This document shows positions 22,994-31,503 of a DNA stretch of 37,606 nucleotides, piece by piece; position 1 is the stretch's first letter; each line of letters opens with the position of its first letter. The DNA comes from Sulfurimonas sp. (GTDB lineage Bacteria > Campylobacterota > Campylobacteria > Campylobacterales > Sulfurimonadaceae). The notes beneath the pieces are model-generated. The model saw only the letters and a program-made list of their open reading frames with translations. It did no database searches and was not told the origin of the DNA. The stretch spans positions 1 through 37,606 of the forward strand of contig JAQTWZ010000016.1 of assembly GCA_028689055.1 (NCBI GenBank). Direction: 5' to 3'. Both the position numbers and the translations under genes were made by a program.

Positions 22994-23344
22994 ATGTATT
23001 GTAAAAACAGTAGCGAGTATGAGAAAAATCCTATCCCTAAAACGCAACTCACCAACATAGCCGTACTTTCTCCAAAAAATGAAAAAGATTTTTTAGTGCG
23101 TAAGATAACAATGCAAGCAGATGGAAGTATGCCAAACCACACAAACGAGATACAACATCAGCAATATGTCCTCAGCGGTGAAGCAAAAGTGGTTGTCGGT
23201 GATGAAGTATATCATGCCAAAACAGGCGATTTTATCTACATTCCAGCCGGTGTAAATCACTATTATGAGACATGTTATGGTGTCGGATATGAGTTTTTAT
23301 GTATGATTACGACGCAGGAAGATTGCATCAAAATGCTTTCCTAA
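22994..23344 (+). CDS. Small cupin-domain protein
   Basis: A 116-residue single-domain cupin. The beta-barrel is marked by a first motif NHTNEIQHQQYVLSGEAKVVV and a second motif GDFIYIPAGVNHYYET, with histidines and a glutamate placed to hold a metal ion. Cupins of this size are often isomerases, dioxygenases or sugar-binding proteins, and nothing here decides between them. The ATG at 22994 follows GAGGA with good spacing. No signal peptide, so cytoplasmic. It seems to be transcribed alone. Confidence 0.75.
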   Translation: MYCKNSSEYEKNPIPKTQLTNIAVLSPKNEKDFLVRKITMQADGSMPNHTNEIQHQQYVLSGEAKVVVGDEVYHAKTGDFIYIPAGVNHYYETCYGVGYEFLCMITTQEDCIKMLS

Positions 23345-23428
23345 TACAAAAAAGCCCTGTTGCTAGAGAGTTTAGTGGCAAATTACTACAAATTTTCACA
23401 TTCTCTCCTTCCTTTTGAATTATTCAGC

Positions 23429-23434
23429 TATACT
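23429..23434 (+). promoter_or_regulatory. Candidate -10 box for the cold-shock gene, giving a long leader
   Basis: TATACT followed by ACCGCC, the same layout as upstream of topA. It would give a leader of about 140 bases, similar in length to that of E. coli cspA. A hairpin at 23545-23561 (CACTTAC, AAT, GTAGGTG) sits just before the ribosome-binding site AAGGA. TATATT boxes nearer the gene are alternatives. Confidence 0.35.
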
Positions 23435-23584
23435 ACCGCCAATGAAAGATGATTTTAGTTACATCTATTAGTCTGCTTTATATTGATAACTCCTTGTTAA
23501 CAGTAAAATTCACCTAAGAACAAACTTTATATTAGATTTTCAACCACTTACAATGTAGGTGTATTAAACCACAAGGAATTAACA

Positions 23585-23803
23585 ATGGCAGAATTAGTAA
23601 ATGGAACAGTAAAATGGTTCAACAGTGAAAAAGGTTTCGGATTTATCGAACAAGAAAATGGTGGTAAAGATGTATTCGTACACTTTCGCCAAATCAACAG
23701 CACTGGTTATGGTCGTGTTTCACTAGACGAAGGTCAAAAAGTAACTTTTGAAATCGGTCAAGGCGAAAAAGGTCCACAAGCAGAAAACGTTACAGGTCTG
23801 TAA
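23585..23803 (+). CDS. csp: Cold-shock protein (CspA family)
   Basis: A 72-residue single cold-shock domain that binds single-stranded RNA and DNA and acts as an RNA chaperone. The RNP1 motif KGFGFI and RNP2 motif VFVHF are intact, together with GTVKWFN at the N-terminus and KGPQAENV near the C-terminus. It starts at an ATG preceded by AAGGA and is followed at once by a strong terminator, so it is a single-gene unit. The neighbouring 240 bases upstream hold no other gene. Whether it is cold-induced or constitutive is not shown by the sequence. Confidence 0.96.
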   Translation: MAELVNGTVKWFNSEKGFGFIEQENGGKDVFVHFRQINSTGYGRVSLDEGQKVTFEIGQGEKGPQAENVTGL

Positions 23804-23810
23804 TTTTTCT

Positions 23811-23845
23811 TTAACAAGCGAGTTTTTCGCTTGTTAAGCTTCTTT
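23811..23845 (+). terminator. Intrinsic terminator of the cold-shock gene
   Basis: TTAACAAGCGA and TCGCTTGTTAA form a perfect eleven-base stem around GTTTT, followed by GCTTCTTTT. It begins eight bases after the stop codon. Confidence 0.88.
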
Positions 23846-23995
23846 TAAAAAAATCTTCAAATGCACTTCTATTTAAGCAAAAAATCAAGCCAAATATTTT
23901 AAAAAACAGATTTTACAAAAGATAGAAAACTAAATTTTGTCACTATCCTTAAAAGAACTAGTTAATGGGGTTGAAGATGACCTATCCCTTCTCTT

Positions 23996-24096
23996 TCAAA
24001 AATCTCCCTTAAAATTCTCAATGTCCACATCAGCTTTTCTTGTAGTGTAGGAAAAAGAGTTGTTTTAAAGTTAAGAATTTTAAGGGACATTTTTGA
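23996..24096. repeat. 23-bp inverted repeat in the large intergenic gap
   Basis: The arms 23996-24018 and 24074-24096 are reverse complements at 22 of 23 positions (for example CCCTTAAAATTCT against AGAATTTTAAGGG), separated by 55 bases. The spacer has a smaller CTTTTC/GAAAAG pair. It lies in the 512-base gap between the cold-shock and OmpA-domain genes, where no convincing protein gene is found. It could be a miniature element remnant or a structured RNA. Confidence 0.7.
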
Positions 24097-24105
24097 TAGT
24101 GTTGG

Positions 24106-24226
24106 TATAATATTTTTTATAGAGTTTCTTGTGTTTTGGTTGTTTCTTATAGTAAAAAATTTTACCTGAAACATTAAGCATCGAGCCCCCTTGCAAATAA
24201 AATCTAGCTTGAATGAGCTTTTTTTT
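24106..24226 (+). ncRNA. Possible small RNA: promoter-like box to T-run
   Basis: A TGGTATAAT box at 24103-24111 follows the second arm of the inverted repeat. About 100 bases further on, a short AGCT-TGAATG-AGCT stem is followed by eight Ts (24219-24226). If both are used, a transcript of about 110 bases would result. No protein frame covers it and it resembles no known RNA family that I can name. The stem is short, so the call is weak. Confidence 0.2.
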
Positions 24227-24281
24227 CAAACTTCCAAATGACTTAAATTATGTGGTGAATTTGGAGATTTTCAAGAGGCTC

Positions 24282-24287
24282 TATAAT
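24282..24287 (+). promoter_or_regulatory. Candidate -10 box for the OmpA-domain gene
   Basis: TATAAT lies 28 bases before the TTG start at 24316 and downstream of the T-run at 24219-24226. Confidence 0.45.
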
Positions 24288-24315
24288 GAAAAACAAATAT
24301 TCCTAGGAGAACGGA

Positions 24316-24924
24316 TTGAAATCATATTTATTACTCTTTTTTACTCTTACACTTCTTGCTCATGCAGAAGAGACTTTTAGCTATATCGTCCCTGTTTCTG
24401 TAGAAAAAGCACCTGCACAAACCATATCTGAGTCTATAAAGCCGCAAGAGACGAAAACGCAGCCGAGTGAGGTCGTCCTTGTAAATACCCTGACAACAAA
24501 AGACAGCGATGCCGATGGGATAACTGATGATAAAGATTTATGCCAAAAAACTCCGAAATTTTTTCGTGTTGATAGTGCAGGTTGTCCTGAGCAAGCTCTT
24601 TTGCCGGTTCATTTTGATGCCGGTGCTTCAGCACTTTTGGATACACATATCAAAAATGTCAAAGAGTTTGCAGAGTTTGTCAAAAAAAATAAAGAGTATC
24701 AAATCATCATCTACAACTACACGAACGATCAGGGTGAACCAACAGCCAATAGAACACTCTCTCAAAAAAGAGCAAACGCAATCAAGGAAGCACTTATTCG
24801 TAATGGGGTAAGCTCAACAAAACTCACAGCCATAGGCAGAGGTGATGAAAATCCACAAGCAGACAATACAACTCCCGAAGGACAAAAGCAAAACAATCGT
24901 ACAGAAGTAGAAATAATTCTCTAA
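24316..24924 (+). CDS. OmpA-domain protein with a calcium-type repeat
   Basis: A 202-residue exported protein. The N-terminus MKSYLLLFFTLTLLAHA is a signal peptide, probably cut after AHA (residue 17). There is no lipobox cysteine. A DSDADGITDDKDLC segment at about residue 63-76 is a thrombospondin type 3-like calcium-binding repeat. Residues about 95-202 are the OmpA C-terminal domain, which binds peptidoglycan: FDAGASALLDTHIKNV, NDQGEPTANRTLSQKRANAI, AIGRGDENP and NNRTEVEI. No outer-membrane barrel is present, so it is likely a periplasmic, peptidoglycan-bound protein. The start is TTG, five bases after AGGAGA. The gene end overlaps convergent panE by four bases. Confidence 0.87.
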   Translation: MKSYLLLFFTLTLLAHAEETFSYIVPVSVEKAPAQTISESIKPQETKTQPSEVVLVNTLTTKDSDADGITDDKDLCQKTPKFFRVDSAGCPEQALLPVHFDAGASALLDTHIKNVKEFAEFVKKNKEYQIIIYNYTNDQGEPTANRTLSQKRANAIKEALIRNGVSSTKLTAIGRGDENPQADNTTPEGQKQNNRTEVEIIL

Positions 24925-25808
24925 AATATATGCCTTGGCAAAAGTGTTTTATACATCTCTTGCATGAGCGGGGTTTCTACTCCTCTTTTTTGACCTTCTT
25001 GTACGATATAGCCGCTCAAACTCTCTAGCTCATCTCTTTTGCTATTTTGAAAATCCAGATGCATAGATGTCGAAGCGTCTTGGGGCAATGCACTTGCAGT
25101 CTCCATCGCTTTTGCGACCTCATCAGCGATATCTATCCCCTTCGCAGCTGCCACGCCTGCTATCTCTTGAAGAAGTTTTTCACACATCTCTGGATGCGTT
25201 TCATAAACACGGCGGATGCTCATGTCGTAGTACGTCGTAAGTGTCGCAAACGCAGAGATAAAAATATACTTTTTCCAAATCTCTTTTTTGATATCAAGCG
25301 GTGTTTTATTGCGCAGTCCTGCCGCGTCAAAAAGTTCTTTGACACACAGAGTTGCTTCTGTCTCTCCACCGAAAACAGCCGCAAAAACCTTCCCCTTTTT
25401 GCGTATAACTCCCGCTTTTTCTTGATGAGAAAGGATATAAACGCAGCCATCCAAAACAATAGATTTACTTATTTTTCGTAAAACATCTCCATTGGAGACT
25501 CCGTTTGCAAAACTCAGCAAAACAGTTTTTTCATTAATACAAGAGGCTATCTTTGCATACGAAGCTTCAAGGTCATAACTCTTGACACAAAACAAAACAC
25601 ACTCAAAAATACCATCCGCTTTTTCAAGTGTTCTCGCATCAAACTTCACACTCCAAGAGAGTTCATCTTCAACGATTTTCAAGCCCTGCTTTTGGATTGT
25701 TTCCAGATGTGCACCTCGCGCAAAACCAACTAGCTCATGCTGCGTTTTGCTCAAATTTGCACAGATATATCCGCCGACTCCGCCAAGTCCCACGACTGCT
25801 ACTCTCAT
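24921..25808 (-). CDS. panE: Ketopantoate reductase family protein (ApbA/PanE)
   Basis: A 295-residue NADPH-dependent reductase. In the classical role it reduces 2-dehydropantoate to pantoate for coenzyme A synthesis. The N-terminal nucleotide-binding motif is VAVVGLGGVGGYIC. FANGVSNGDVL corresponds to the NG-containing substrate region, IWKKYIFISAFATLT carries the catalytic lysine, and STSMHLDFQNSKRDELESLSGYIV matches the C-terminal signature with its Ser, Arg and Glu. The start overlaps the end of the GGDEF-EAL gene by four bases (ATGA), so it is translated with a signalling protein, an unusual partner. Family members often act on other 2-oxo acids, so the exact substrate is uncertain. Confidence 0.82.
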   Translation of the reverse strand: MRVAVVGLGGVGGYICANLSKTQHELVGFARGAHLETIQKQGLKIVEDELSWSVKFDARTLEKADGIFECVLFCVKSYDLEASYAKIASCINEKTVLLSFANGVSNGDVLRKISKSIVLDGCVYILSHQEKAGVIRKKGKVFAAVFGGETEATLCVKELFDAAGLRNKTPLDIKKEIWKKYIFISAFATLTTYYDMSIRRVYETHPEMCEKLLQEIAGVAAAKGIDIADEVAKAMETASALPQDASTSMHLDFQNSKRDELESLSGYIVQEGQKRGVETPLMQEMYKTLLPRHIF

Positions 25809-28306
25809 CTTTTTTCCTCTTGTATAAACTTTTTCAACGCCTCTATGCCAAGCGGTTTGGAGTAGTAATACCCTTGAATCTCATCACAATCCTGCCCTTC
25901 CAAAAATGCAAGCTGCTCCTGCGTTTGGACACCCTCGGCAGTCACTAAAAGCCCTAGCGTTTTTGCCAAAGCAAGGATGACTTTGACGATAGCGACATCT
26001 TCTTGTTTTTCCGGTATATGATCCACAAAAGATTTGTCAATTTTGAGTCTGCTGATGGGTAACTTTTGCAGATAACTAAGCGAAGAGTATCCCGTACCAA
26101 AATCATCAATAGCCAAACCGATCTCCATCGCTTGAATCTCACGAAGTGTCTGCAAGGCTCTGCTTTGGTTTGTCGCGATATAACTTTCCGTAATCTCAAG
26201 CTCCAACTGTTGTGCTTTGATGCCCGTTTTTTCTATCACTTTACGAAGTGTTTGCACCATATCACTATCTTTTAACTGGATACTTGAGACATTCACGCTT
26301 ATTTGTTCAAGTATAAAACCCTCTTTTTGGAGCTGCACAAAATTGCTGCAAGCCTCTTCAAGTATCCATGCTCCGAGATCGATGATGATTTTTGTCTCTT
26401 CGGCTAAAGGAATAAACTTCAAAGGAGAAAGCAGACCAAATTTTTCACTCCTCCAGCGCACAAGTGCTTCAACTGAAACTGTTTTCTTACTGAGGCATGA
26501 GACTTTTGGCTGAAACTCTAGAAAAAACTCATCAAAAGTTTTGACGCTCTGCTTGAGTGCAGCTATCCACTCCATGCGCTCATGTAGCTCTTGTGAAAGA
26601 TTTTGAGAAAAGAAACTAAAGCTGTTTTTGCCTTTACTTTTGGATTTGTACATCGCCAAATCCACATTCTTTATCAAAGAAAGCGCATCTTCTCCGTTCT
26701 CAGGATAGATTGCTATACCGATACTTGCCGTCACTTTAAGCTCAGTATCATCCACATGAAATGAGTCTCTAAAACCTTCTAAAATTTTTTCAATAACACT
26801 CTGTATATCTTTTATATTTGAAATCTGTTCTATAAGTATATAAAACTCATCTCCTCCGATACGAGCAAATGTATCTACTGAACGCAAATTCTCAAGCACT
26901 CTTTGCGTAACACTCTGAAGAAGTTTGTCTCCCACATCATGCCCCATCGAATCGTTTATCTCTTTAAACTCATCAAGATCAAGCATCAAAACAGCCGCCT
27001 TAGAACTGTTTCTCCGTGCTATTTTTATAGCATGTTCGAGCCTTTGCGTAAAAAAACGCCGATTTGGCAATCCCGTGAGAGTGTCATGATTGGAGAGATA
27101 AAAAAGATTTTCTTCAGAAGCTTTGAGCTCAGATTCTCGTTTGCTCACAGTCGTTGCAAGAGTGTTTACACTTTTTGATATCACTTCGAGTTCATCGCCG
27201 CTATAGAGCACTTTAGATGGCGTATAATCCCTTTGTGCTATCTTTTCTATCTGTTTCATAAGCAGTTCAAGAGGTTTTTGCAGAGCTTTTTTAACAATCG
27301 TCCGAAGAGCCAAAAGCATAGCTACCATAAGAAACAACAAAATAATAAAGAACTTTTTTCTGTTCTCTTCAAACTTTGTCTGCAAAAGAGATTGCTCTAA
27401 CATCGCTACAAAATAGATCTCTCCCTGACGCGTTTGCATAGACATTACGGCTCTATAATGTGTATCTGTCTTTTTCACAAAAAGCTGTTTCACTCCCTCT
27501 GGGTACATGAGCGGTGTTGCGTCTGAAGTATTGTTCACATCATTATTGATAGTGATTTGCATATTGAGATTTTCTGAAAGTGTCGCAAAATACGCAGCGT
27601 CGAGCCTGCTTGCCATCTCTATATGTCCGGCAACTTTTGTTTTATTTTCTTCGTAAATATTGTTATGGCCTTTTATAATCAGGCTGTTTTTGAGAAAATG
27701 GTGCGAAACCGTATCCTCTTGAAGCATTTCATTGTTTTTGTAAAACGCAGCATGCCTAAAAGCAATGGTATTTTCCTCAATATACGCTCTTTGGACAAAC
27801 TCTGTATCATTTTCATCTTTACTATAAAGAACTCTCTGTGCGTTTTCATAAGAGATAAAATGCATCGTGTAGTGTGTATCTTCTTTGGTGACATATGCGA
27901 TAAGCTCTTCATTTGCGCCATAAAGAGCGATATCATCGTTAAAAGAGTGTTTTACTTTGTCAAGCAAATTTTTTGCGATACTTTTTTTCTCTTCATCGAG
28001 CAGGAGATGATTGTAGTTATTTTTCTCTTCATACTTATTTATAAGATCCAAAGAAGCCTTAAGCAGCTCATCTGTCTGCGCAAATGAGATGCCCGTGATA
28101 AGTTCTTTTTCTTTTGTTTTTATATTCAGAGCGATACGTTCAAAACCGTGTAGAACTCTTTTTTTGGTCTCTTGCAAATAGTTTTCTTTTAAAAAAGAGT
28201 CAAAATAAAAACCAATAAGAGCAAAAATAAAAAACATCAAAGATACGATGATAAGAGAGAGTTTGGCGCTTAAGCTTAATTTTTTAGAAAAAAGATGTCG
28301 TATCAA
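25805..28306 (-). CDS. Membrane GGDEF-EAL cyclic-di-GMP protein with periplasmic sensor domain
   Basis: An 833-residue inner-membrane signalling protein. Transmembrane segments at about 15-35 and 318-337 enclose a periplasmic domain of about 280 residues, probably Cache-like. A HAMP-like linker (about 335-390) follows. The GGDEF domain (about 400-565) has an intact RIGGDEF at 482-488 and an RxxD product-inhibition site at 475-478. The EAL domain (about 575-825) keeps SVEALVRW (EAL 613-615), ELEITES and DDFGTGYSSLSYL (734-746). So both synthesis and breakdown of cyclic-di-GMP are possible; which dominates is unknown. It overlaps the periplasmic binding-protein gene upstream and panE downstream by four bases each. 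The binding protein is a likely partner for the sensor domain. Confidence 0.9.
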   Translation of the reverse strand: MIRHLFSKKLSLSAKLSLIIVSLMFFIFALIGFYFDSFLKENYLQETKKRVLHGFERIALNIKTKEKELITGISFAQTDELLKASLDLINKYEEKNNYNHLLLDEEKKSIAKNLLDKVKHSFNDDIALYGANEELIAYVTKEDTHYTMHFISYENAQRVLYSKDENDTEFVQRAYIEENTIAFRHAAFYKNNEMLQEDTVSHHFLKNSLIIKGHNNIYEENKTKVAGHIEMASRLDAAYFATLSENLNMQITINNDVNNTSDATPLMYPEGVKQLFVKKTDTHYRAVMSMQTRQGEIYFVAMLEQSLLQTKFEENRKKFFIILLFLMVAMLLALRTIVKKALQKPLELLMKQIEKIAQRDYTPSKVLYSGDELEVISKSVNTLATTVSKRESELKASEENLFYLSNHDTLTGLPNRRFFTQRLEHAIKIARRNSSKAAVLMLDLDEFKEINDSMGHDVGDKLLQSVTQRVLENLRSVDTFARIGGDEFYILIEQISNIKDIQSVIEKILEGFRDSFHVDDTELKVTASIGIAIYPENGEDALSLIKNVDLAMYKSKSKGKNSFSFFSQNLSQELHERMEWIAALKQSVKTFDEFFLEFQPKVSCLSKKTVSVEALVRWRSEKFGLLSPLKFIPLAEETKIIIDLGAWILEEACSNFVQLQKEGFILEQISVNVSSIQLKDSDMVQTLRKVIEKTGIKAQQLELEITESYIATNQSRALQTLREIQAMEIGLAIDDFGTGYSSLSYLQKLPISRLKIDKSFVDHIPEKQEDVAIVKVILALAKTLGLLVTAEGVQTQEQLAFLEGQDCDEIQGYYYSKPLGIEALKKFIQEEKR

Positions 28307-29220
28307 AAAATCGGCTCTACTTTTGTAACATTCTCTTTTGTCACAAGTTGCACAGGTATAACGATATGTTTTGGAACTTCTTTTTTAGAGAGTATTTCCA
28401 ATGCCACAAGCGCGCTTTCTCTGCCGCCTAGAGGAAACCGTACAGACGCTGACTGCTCAGAAGCTTTGATAGCCTCATGAGCTTCACTCGTATAATCGCA
28501 GCCGACACTTACGATTGATTTATTATCTTTGTTATTATGTTTGTATGCCAACCGAAAACCGCTGAGCATACTGTCGCTTTGTGAAAATATCGCGTCAATA
28601 TGTATCCCATCCTCAATGAGTTTTTGCGTTTGCGCAATAGCATCTTTTCTCAGATAGTTTCCCACTCTTGTGATAACTTTGATATCTTTATATTTGGACA
28701 TCTCTTGTTTGAAGCCCTTTGTTCTCTCTTTTGTCACATCCGCTTTTTGCAGCCCTTCAAACAAAAGCACCGTACCTTTTCCCTCTAACCGCTGCGCTAT
28801 ATATGCAGCTCCTATCTTTCCTATTTTTATATTGTCCGAATTGATAAAGGTAGTATAAGCATCTCCTTCTATCCCTCTATCGAGGATAATAACCGCTATA
28901 CCTTTTTCATAAGCCTGTTTGATGACTGGCACAACTGCTTTTTCGTCGTTGGTTCCTACGATAAGCACATCTACATTCATATTTATATATTTTTGTATCT
29001 GGTAGATGAGTAAAGAGGTTTTGGAGTTTGCATCAGAATAGACAAATTGTATCTCAGGATGTTTGGAGAGTTCATCTCTTACTTCAAAAACCTGAGCCTT
29101 TCTAAAGTCATTGGACATCGTATCCTGCGCAAAAGCGACTATTTTTTGGCTAGACTCAGAAGCACTCACCGAGAGAGAAAAAAAGAGATAGATTCCAATA
29201 AATATTTTAAAAAGCACCAT
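28303..29220 (-). CDS. Periplasmic binding protein of the RbsB/LuxP type, probable sensor partner
   Basis: A 305-residue protein with an N-terminal signal peptide (MVLFKIFIGIYLFFSLSVSA, cut near residue 20). The mature part is a type I periplasmic binding fold: VAFAQDTMSNDF, VLIVGTNDEKAVVPVIKQAY, IILDRGIEGD, GAAYIAQRLEGKGTVLLFEG and DAIFSQSDSM are typical sugar-binding (Peripla_BP_4) segments. No ABC transporter gene is next to it. It is instead coupled by a four-base overlap to the GGDEF-EAL gene. AGGTGA precedes the ATG and a clear -10 box lies 33 bases upstream. By analogy with LuxP-LuxQ and NspS-MbaA it may report a small molecule to the partner; the ligand is unknown. Confidence 0.83.
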   Translation of the reverse strand: MVLFKIFIGIYLFFSLSVSASESSQKIVAFAQDTMSNDFRKAQVFEVRDELSKHPEIQFVYSDANSKTSLLIYQIQKYINMNVDVLIVGTNDEKAVVPVIKQAYEKGIAVIILDRGIEGDAYTTFINSDNIKIGKIGAAYIAQRLEGKGTVLLFEGLQKADVTKERTKGFKQEMSKYKDIKVITRVGNYLRKDAIAQTQKLIEDGIHIDAIFSQSDSMLSGFRLAYKHNNKDNKSIVSVGCDYTSEAHEAIKASEQSASVRFPLGGRESALVALEILSKKEVPKHIVIPVQLVTKENVTKVEPIF

Positions 29221-29252
29221 TCTTTCACCTGATTTCTGTGATTTTGTGAAGA

Positions 29253-29258
29253 ATTATA
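29253..29258 (-). promoter_or_regulatory. -10 box of the binding protein/GGDEF-EAL operon
   Basis: The minus strand reads GGTATAATTC with TATAAT at 29258-29253, 33 bases before the ATG at 29220. Confidence 0.55.
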
Positions 29259-29294
29259 CCCTTTTTTGGCACACCGCTCGGCCACTTTTTAGAA

Positions 29295-29300
29295 TATAAT
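29295..29300 (+). promoter_or_regulatory. -10 box of asnB
   Basis: TATAAT lies about 60 bases before the asnB ATG, preceded by a T-rich stretch (CACTTTTTAGAA) as in Campylobacterota promoters. It is divergent from the -10 box at 29253-29258. Confidence 0.5.
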
Positions 29301-29358
29301 ACACAACTCTAAACGAAGTTTACAATGAGTCTTCTCAATGTATCACAAAAGGAAAAAA

Positions 29359-31161
29359 ATGTGTGCAATTTTTGGAGTTTTCGGAGAGTTTGATAGTGCT
29401 GTGGCAAGATTTGCACTCTCCAAACTTGCCCATAGAGGACCAAACTACTGTGGGATACATGAGCGAGAAAATCTTTTTTTTGCACATCAGAGACTCAGTA
29501 TCCTTGACAAAAGTGAGCGTTCCCATCAACCGCTCAAACATGAAAAGATTCTCCTCTCATTTAATGGCGAAATATACAACTTCAAAGAACTCAAAACAGA
29601 ACTTGATTTTGATTTCAAAACGCAGGGCGACAGTGAAGTCATCATCGCCGCTTATCTCAAGTGGGGCGTGGATTTTGTACAGCACCTACGCGGTATGTTT
29701 GCTATCGCCCTTTTAGACGGAGAAACACTCTATCTCTTCCGTGATCGGCTTGGAAAAAAACCTCTTTTTTATCTGCAAACTCCGAGCGCGTTTGTCTTTG
29801 CTTCGGAGATAAAAGGGCTCATTCCATTCGTGCGCAAAAATGAGATGAATGATGATGCTCTCATGAGCTATCTGAGTTTTTTAGCACCCACACCGCCATA
29901 TACTTTTTTCAAGGGTATATACAAACTCGCAGCAGGAGAATATCTCGTCTATCAAAACGCAGCCCTTAAAGTAGCGCGATATTTTGACCTCCTAAACGCA
30001 ACACCAAATCAAATAACTTCAAAAGACGAAGCTATCGATAAACTCTCCAAGCTTCTTGAAGAGTCCGTTTCGCTGCGTTTAGACGCAGATGTGCCGATGG
30101 CTTCATTGCTCTCCGGCGGTATAGACAGCGCTTCGCTCAACGCGTACGCACTGGCTCATGGAGCCAAACTTCAGACCTATACGCTGGGATATCAAGAGTT
30201 TGCAAAATACGATGAAAGACAAAACGCAAAGGCAAGTGCTGCGTTTTTGGGGCTTGAAAACAAGGCTGTGGAAATTTCACAAGATGATTTTATAAACGCA
30301 AGCGAGAAAGTCTTTGACGCACTGGATGAACCACTCAATGATCCCGCCGCCATCCCTTTGTATCTGCTTTTTGAGGAGATTCAAAAAGATGGTTTCAAAG
30401 TTGTACTCAGCGGAGAGGGAAGTGATGAGCTCTTCTTGGGCTACCGACAATATTTTGAGTATCTCGACATAGAACAGGCTTCAAATCTGGCACACAAAAA
30501 CTGGCTCAAAAAATATTTCCGTGCCAACTTCTCTATGAACCGTGAATGGGAGTGGTACAAAAGAGTTTTTGATGAGACACTTTTATTTCGCTCTTCAGGC
30601 GAAAAATTTACCGACTTACAAAAAAATCTTCTGCTTAAACGCAATGTCCGTGACAACGAATCGCTCAAATATCTCCAAAGTTACCGTGAGCGTTTTGAAG
30701 CTTCAGGACATACAGACGAGAGTATCTGGTACAGTTATATTGATCTCAATCTTTTTCAGGCGGAGCATTTTTTGACCAAACTCGACCGTGTGAGTATGGC
30801 GCACTCTATCGAATCCCGCACACCATTTTTGGATCATGAGCTGGCTTCTTGCGTTTTTTCTCTAGCACCGCATCTTCGTTATGAAGACAAAGTGACCAAA
30901 TCCCTGCTCAAAGAGATTATGAAAACGCAACTCGATGAGAACATCCTCAAACGCAAGAAAAAAGGTTTTGCAAACCCTTATATGGAGTATCTTATCGCTT
31001 CAGGAAAACTCTCTCTTATAGAAGAGGTAAATGCTCAAACAGGCTTATTTAATGCAGATGAGTTACAAAAATATATACAAACCGCCGCAAAAGGAAGTTT
31101 CAAACAACACCTTTGGGGTCTTTATGTATTATCTTTTTGGTTAAAAAAACATTTATTATAA
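29359..31161 (+). CDS. asnB: Asparagine synthase (glutamine-hydrolysing)
   Basis: A 600-residue enzyme that makes asparagine from aspartate, glutamine and ATP. The start is ATG 29359, eight residues after an upstream in-frame ATG, because it places Cys2 as the glutaminase nucleophile (MCAIFGVFGE) and follows AAGGA. The amidotransferase domain shows LAHRGPNYCG, HQRLSILD and SFNGEIYN. The synthetase domain has the PP-loop LLSGGIDSASL, VLSGEGSDELFLGY and the later SIESRTPFLDHELA. No glycan genes adjoin it, so a general role in asparagine supply is most likely, although similar enzymes amidate surface sugars. It has its own promoter. Confidence 0.92.
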   Translation: MCAIFGVFGEFDSAVARFALSKLAHRGPNYCGIHERENLFFAHQRLSILDKSERSHQPLKHEKILLSFNGEIYNFKELKTELDFDFKTQGDSEVIIAAYLKWGVDFVQHLRGMFAIALLDGETLYLFRDRLGKKPLFYLQTPSAFVFASEIKGLIPFVRKNEMNDDALMSYLSFLAPTPPYTFFKGIYKLAAGEYLVYQNAALKVARYFDLLNATPNQITSKDEAIDKLSKLLEESVSLRLDADVPMASLLSGGIDSASLNAYALAHGAKLQTYTLGYQEFAKYDERQNAKASAAFLGLENKAVEISQDDFINASEKVFDALDEPLNDPAAIPLYLLFEEIQKDGFKVVLSGEGSDELFLGYRQYFEYLDIEQASNLAHKNWLKKYFRANFSMNREWEWYKRVFDETLLFRSSGEKFTDLQKNLLLKRNVRDNESLKYLQSYRERFEASGHTDESIWYSYIDLNLFQAEHFLTKLDRVSMAHSIESRTPFLDHELASCVFSLAPHLRYEDKVTKSLLKEIMKTQLDENILKRKKKGFANPYMEYLIASGKLSLIEEVNAQTGLFNADELQKYIQTAAKGSFKQHLWGLYVLSFWLKKHLL

Positions 31162-31503
31162 TTTTTTATAACAACTATGACACTTTTGTGTAACATTTGT
31201 CTATTTTTGCCTCATTTTTACAAAAAAAATTATTTAAAAATTTACTAATAATAAATATAACTTCATCCAAATCTATAAAATCAAAAATAGCCTATATTAC
31301 GAGGATGTGAAAGATATATCACTTTAATGTGATAATTAAAACACGAACAAACATAAAAGATTCTTATTTTCTTTATAAAGATATCAACAACACTCATATA
31401 ACTAATCATAATCGTTAAGTTTCTATTTATATAATAATTTATAATATTCCTGCAGTCCGAAAATCGAGAGTGATTTTTGAAATATAACATTCAAGGGGAA
31501 AAA
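31162..31503. other. Gap upstream of the FccB operon
   Basis: About 340 AT-rich bases with no convincing gene. A six-base stem TATCAC/GTGATA with a six-base loop lies at 31317-31334, and the symmetrical arms could be an operator half-site pair. The promoter box is at 31440-31445. I see no strong terminator for asnB. Confidence 0.4.
31440..31445 (+). promoter_or_regulatory. -10 box of the FccB-like operon
   Basis: TATAAT followed by ATTCC, 58 bases before the ATG at 31504. The upstream side is very AT-rich and has no -35 match. Confidence 0.45.

Noticed and set aside
23962-24174. A 70-codon frame on the minus strand spanning the 23-bp inverted repeat
   Set aside because: Most of its sequence is the inverted repeat and its spacer. 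No domain is recognisable and the start lacks a good ribosome-binding site.
31281-31490. A 69-codon frame on the minus strand upstream of the FccB-like gene
   Set aside because: It has no ribosome-binding site or recognisable domain, its composition is that of noncoding AT-rich sequence, and it covers the promoter region of the opposite gene.
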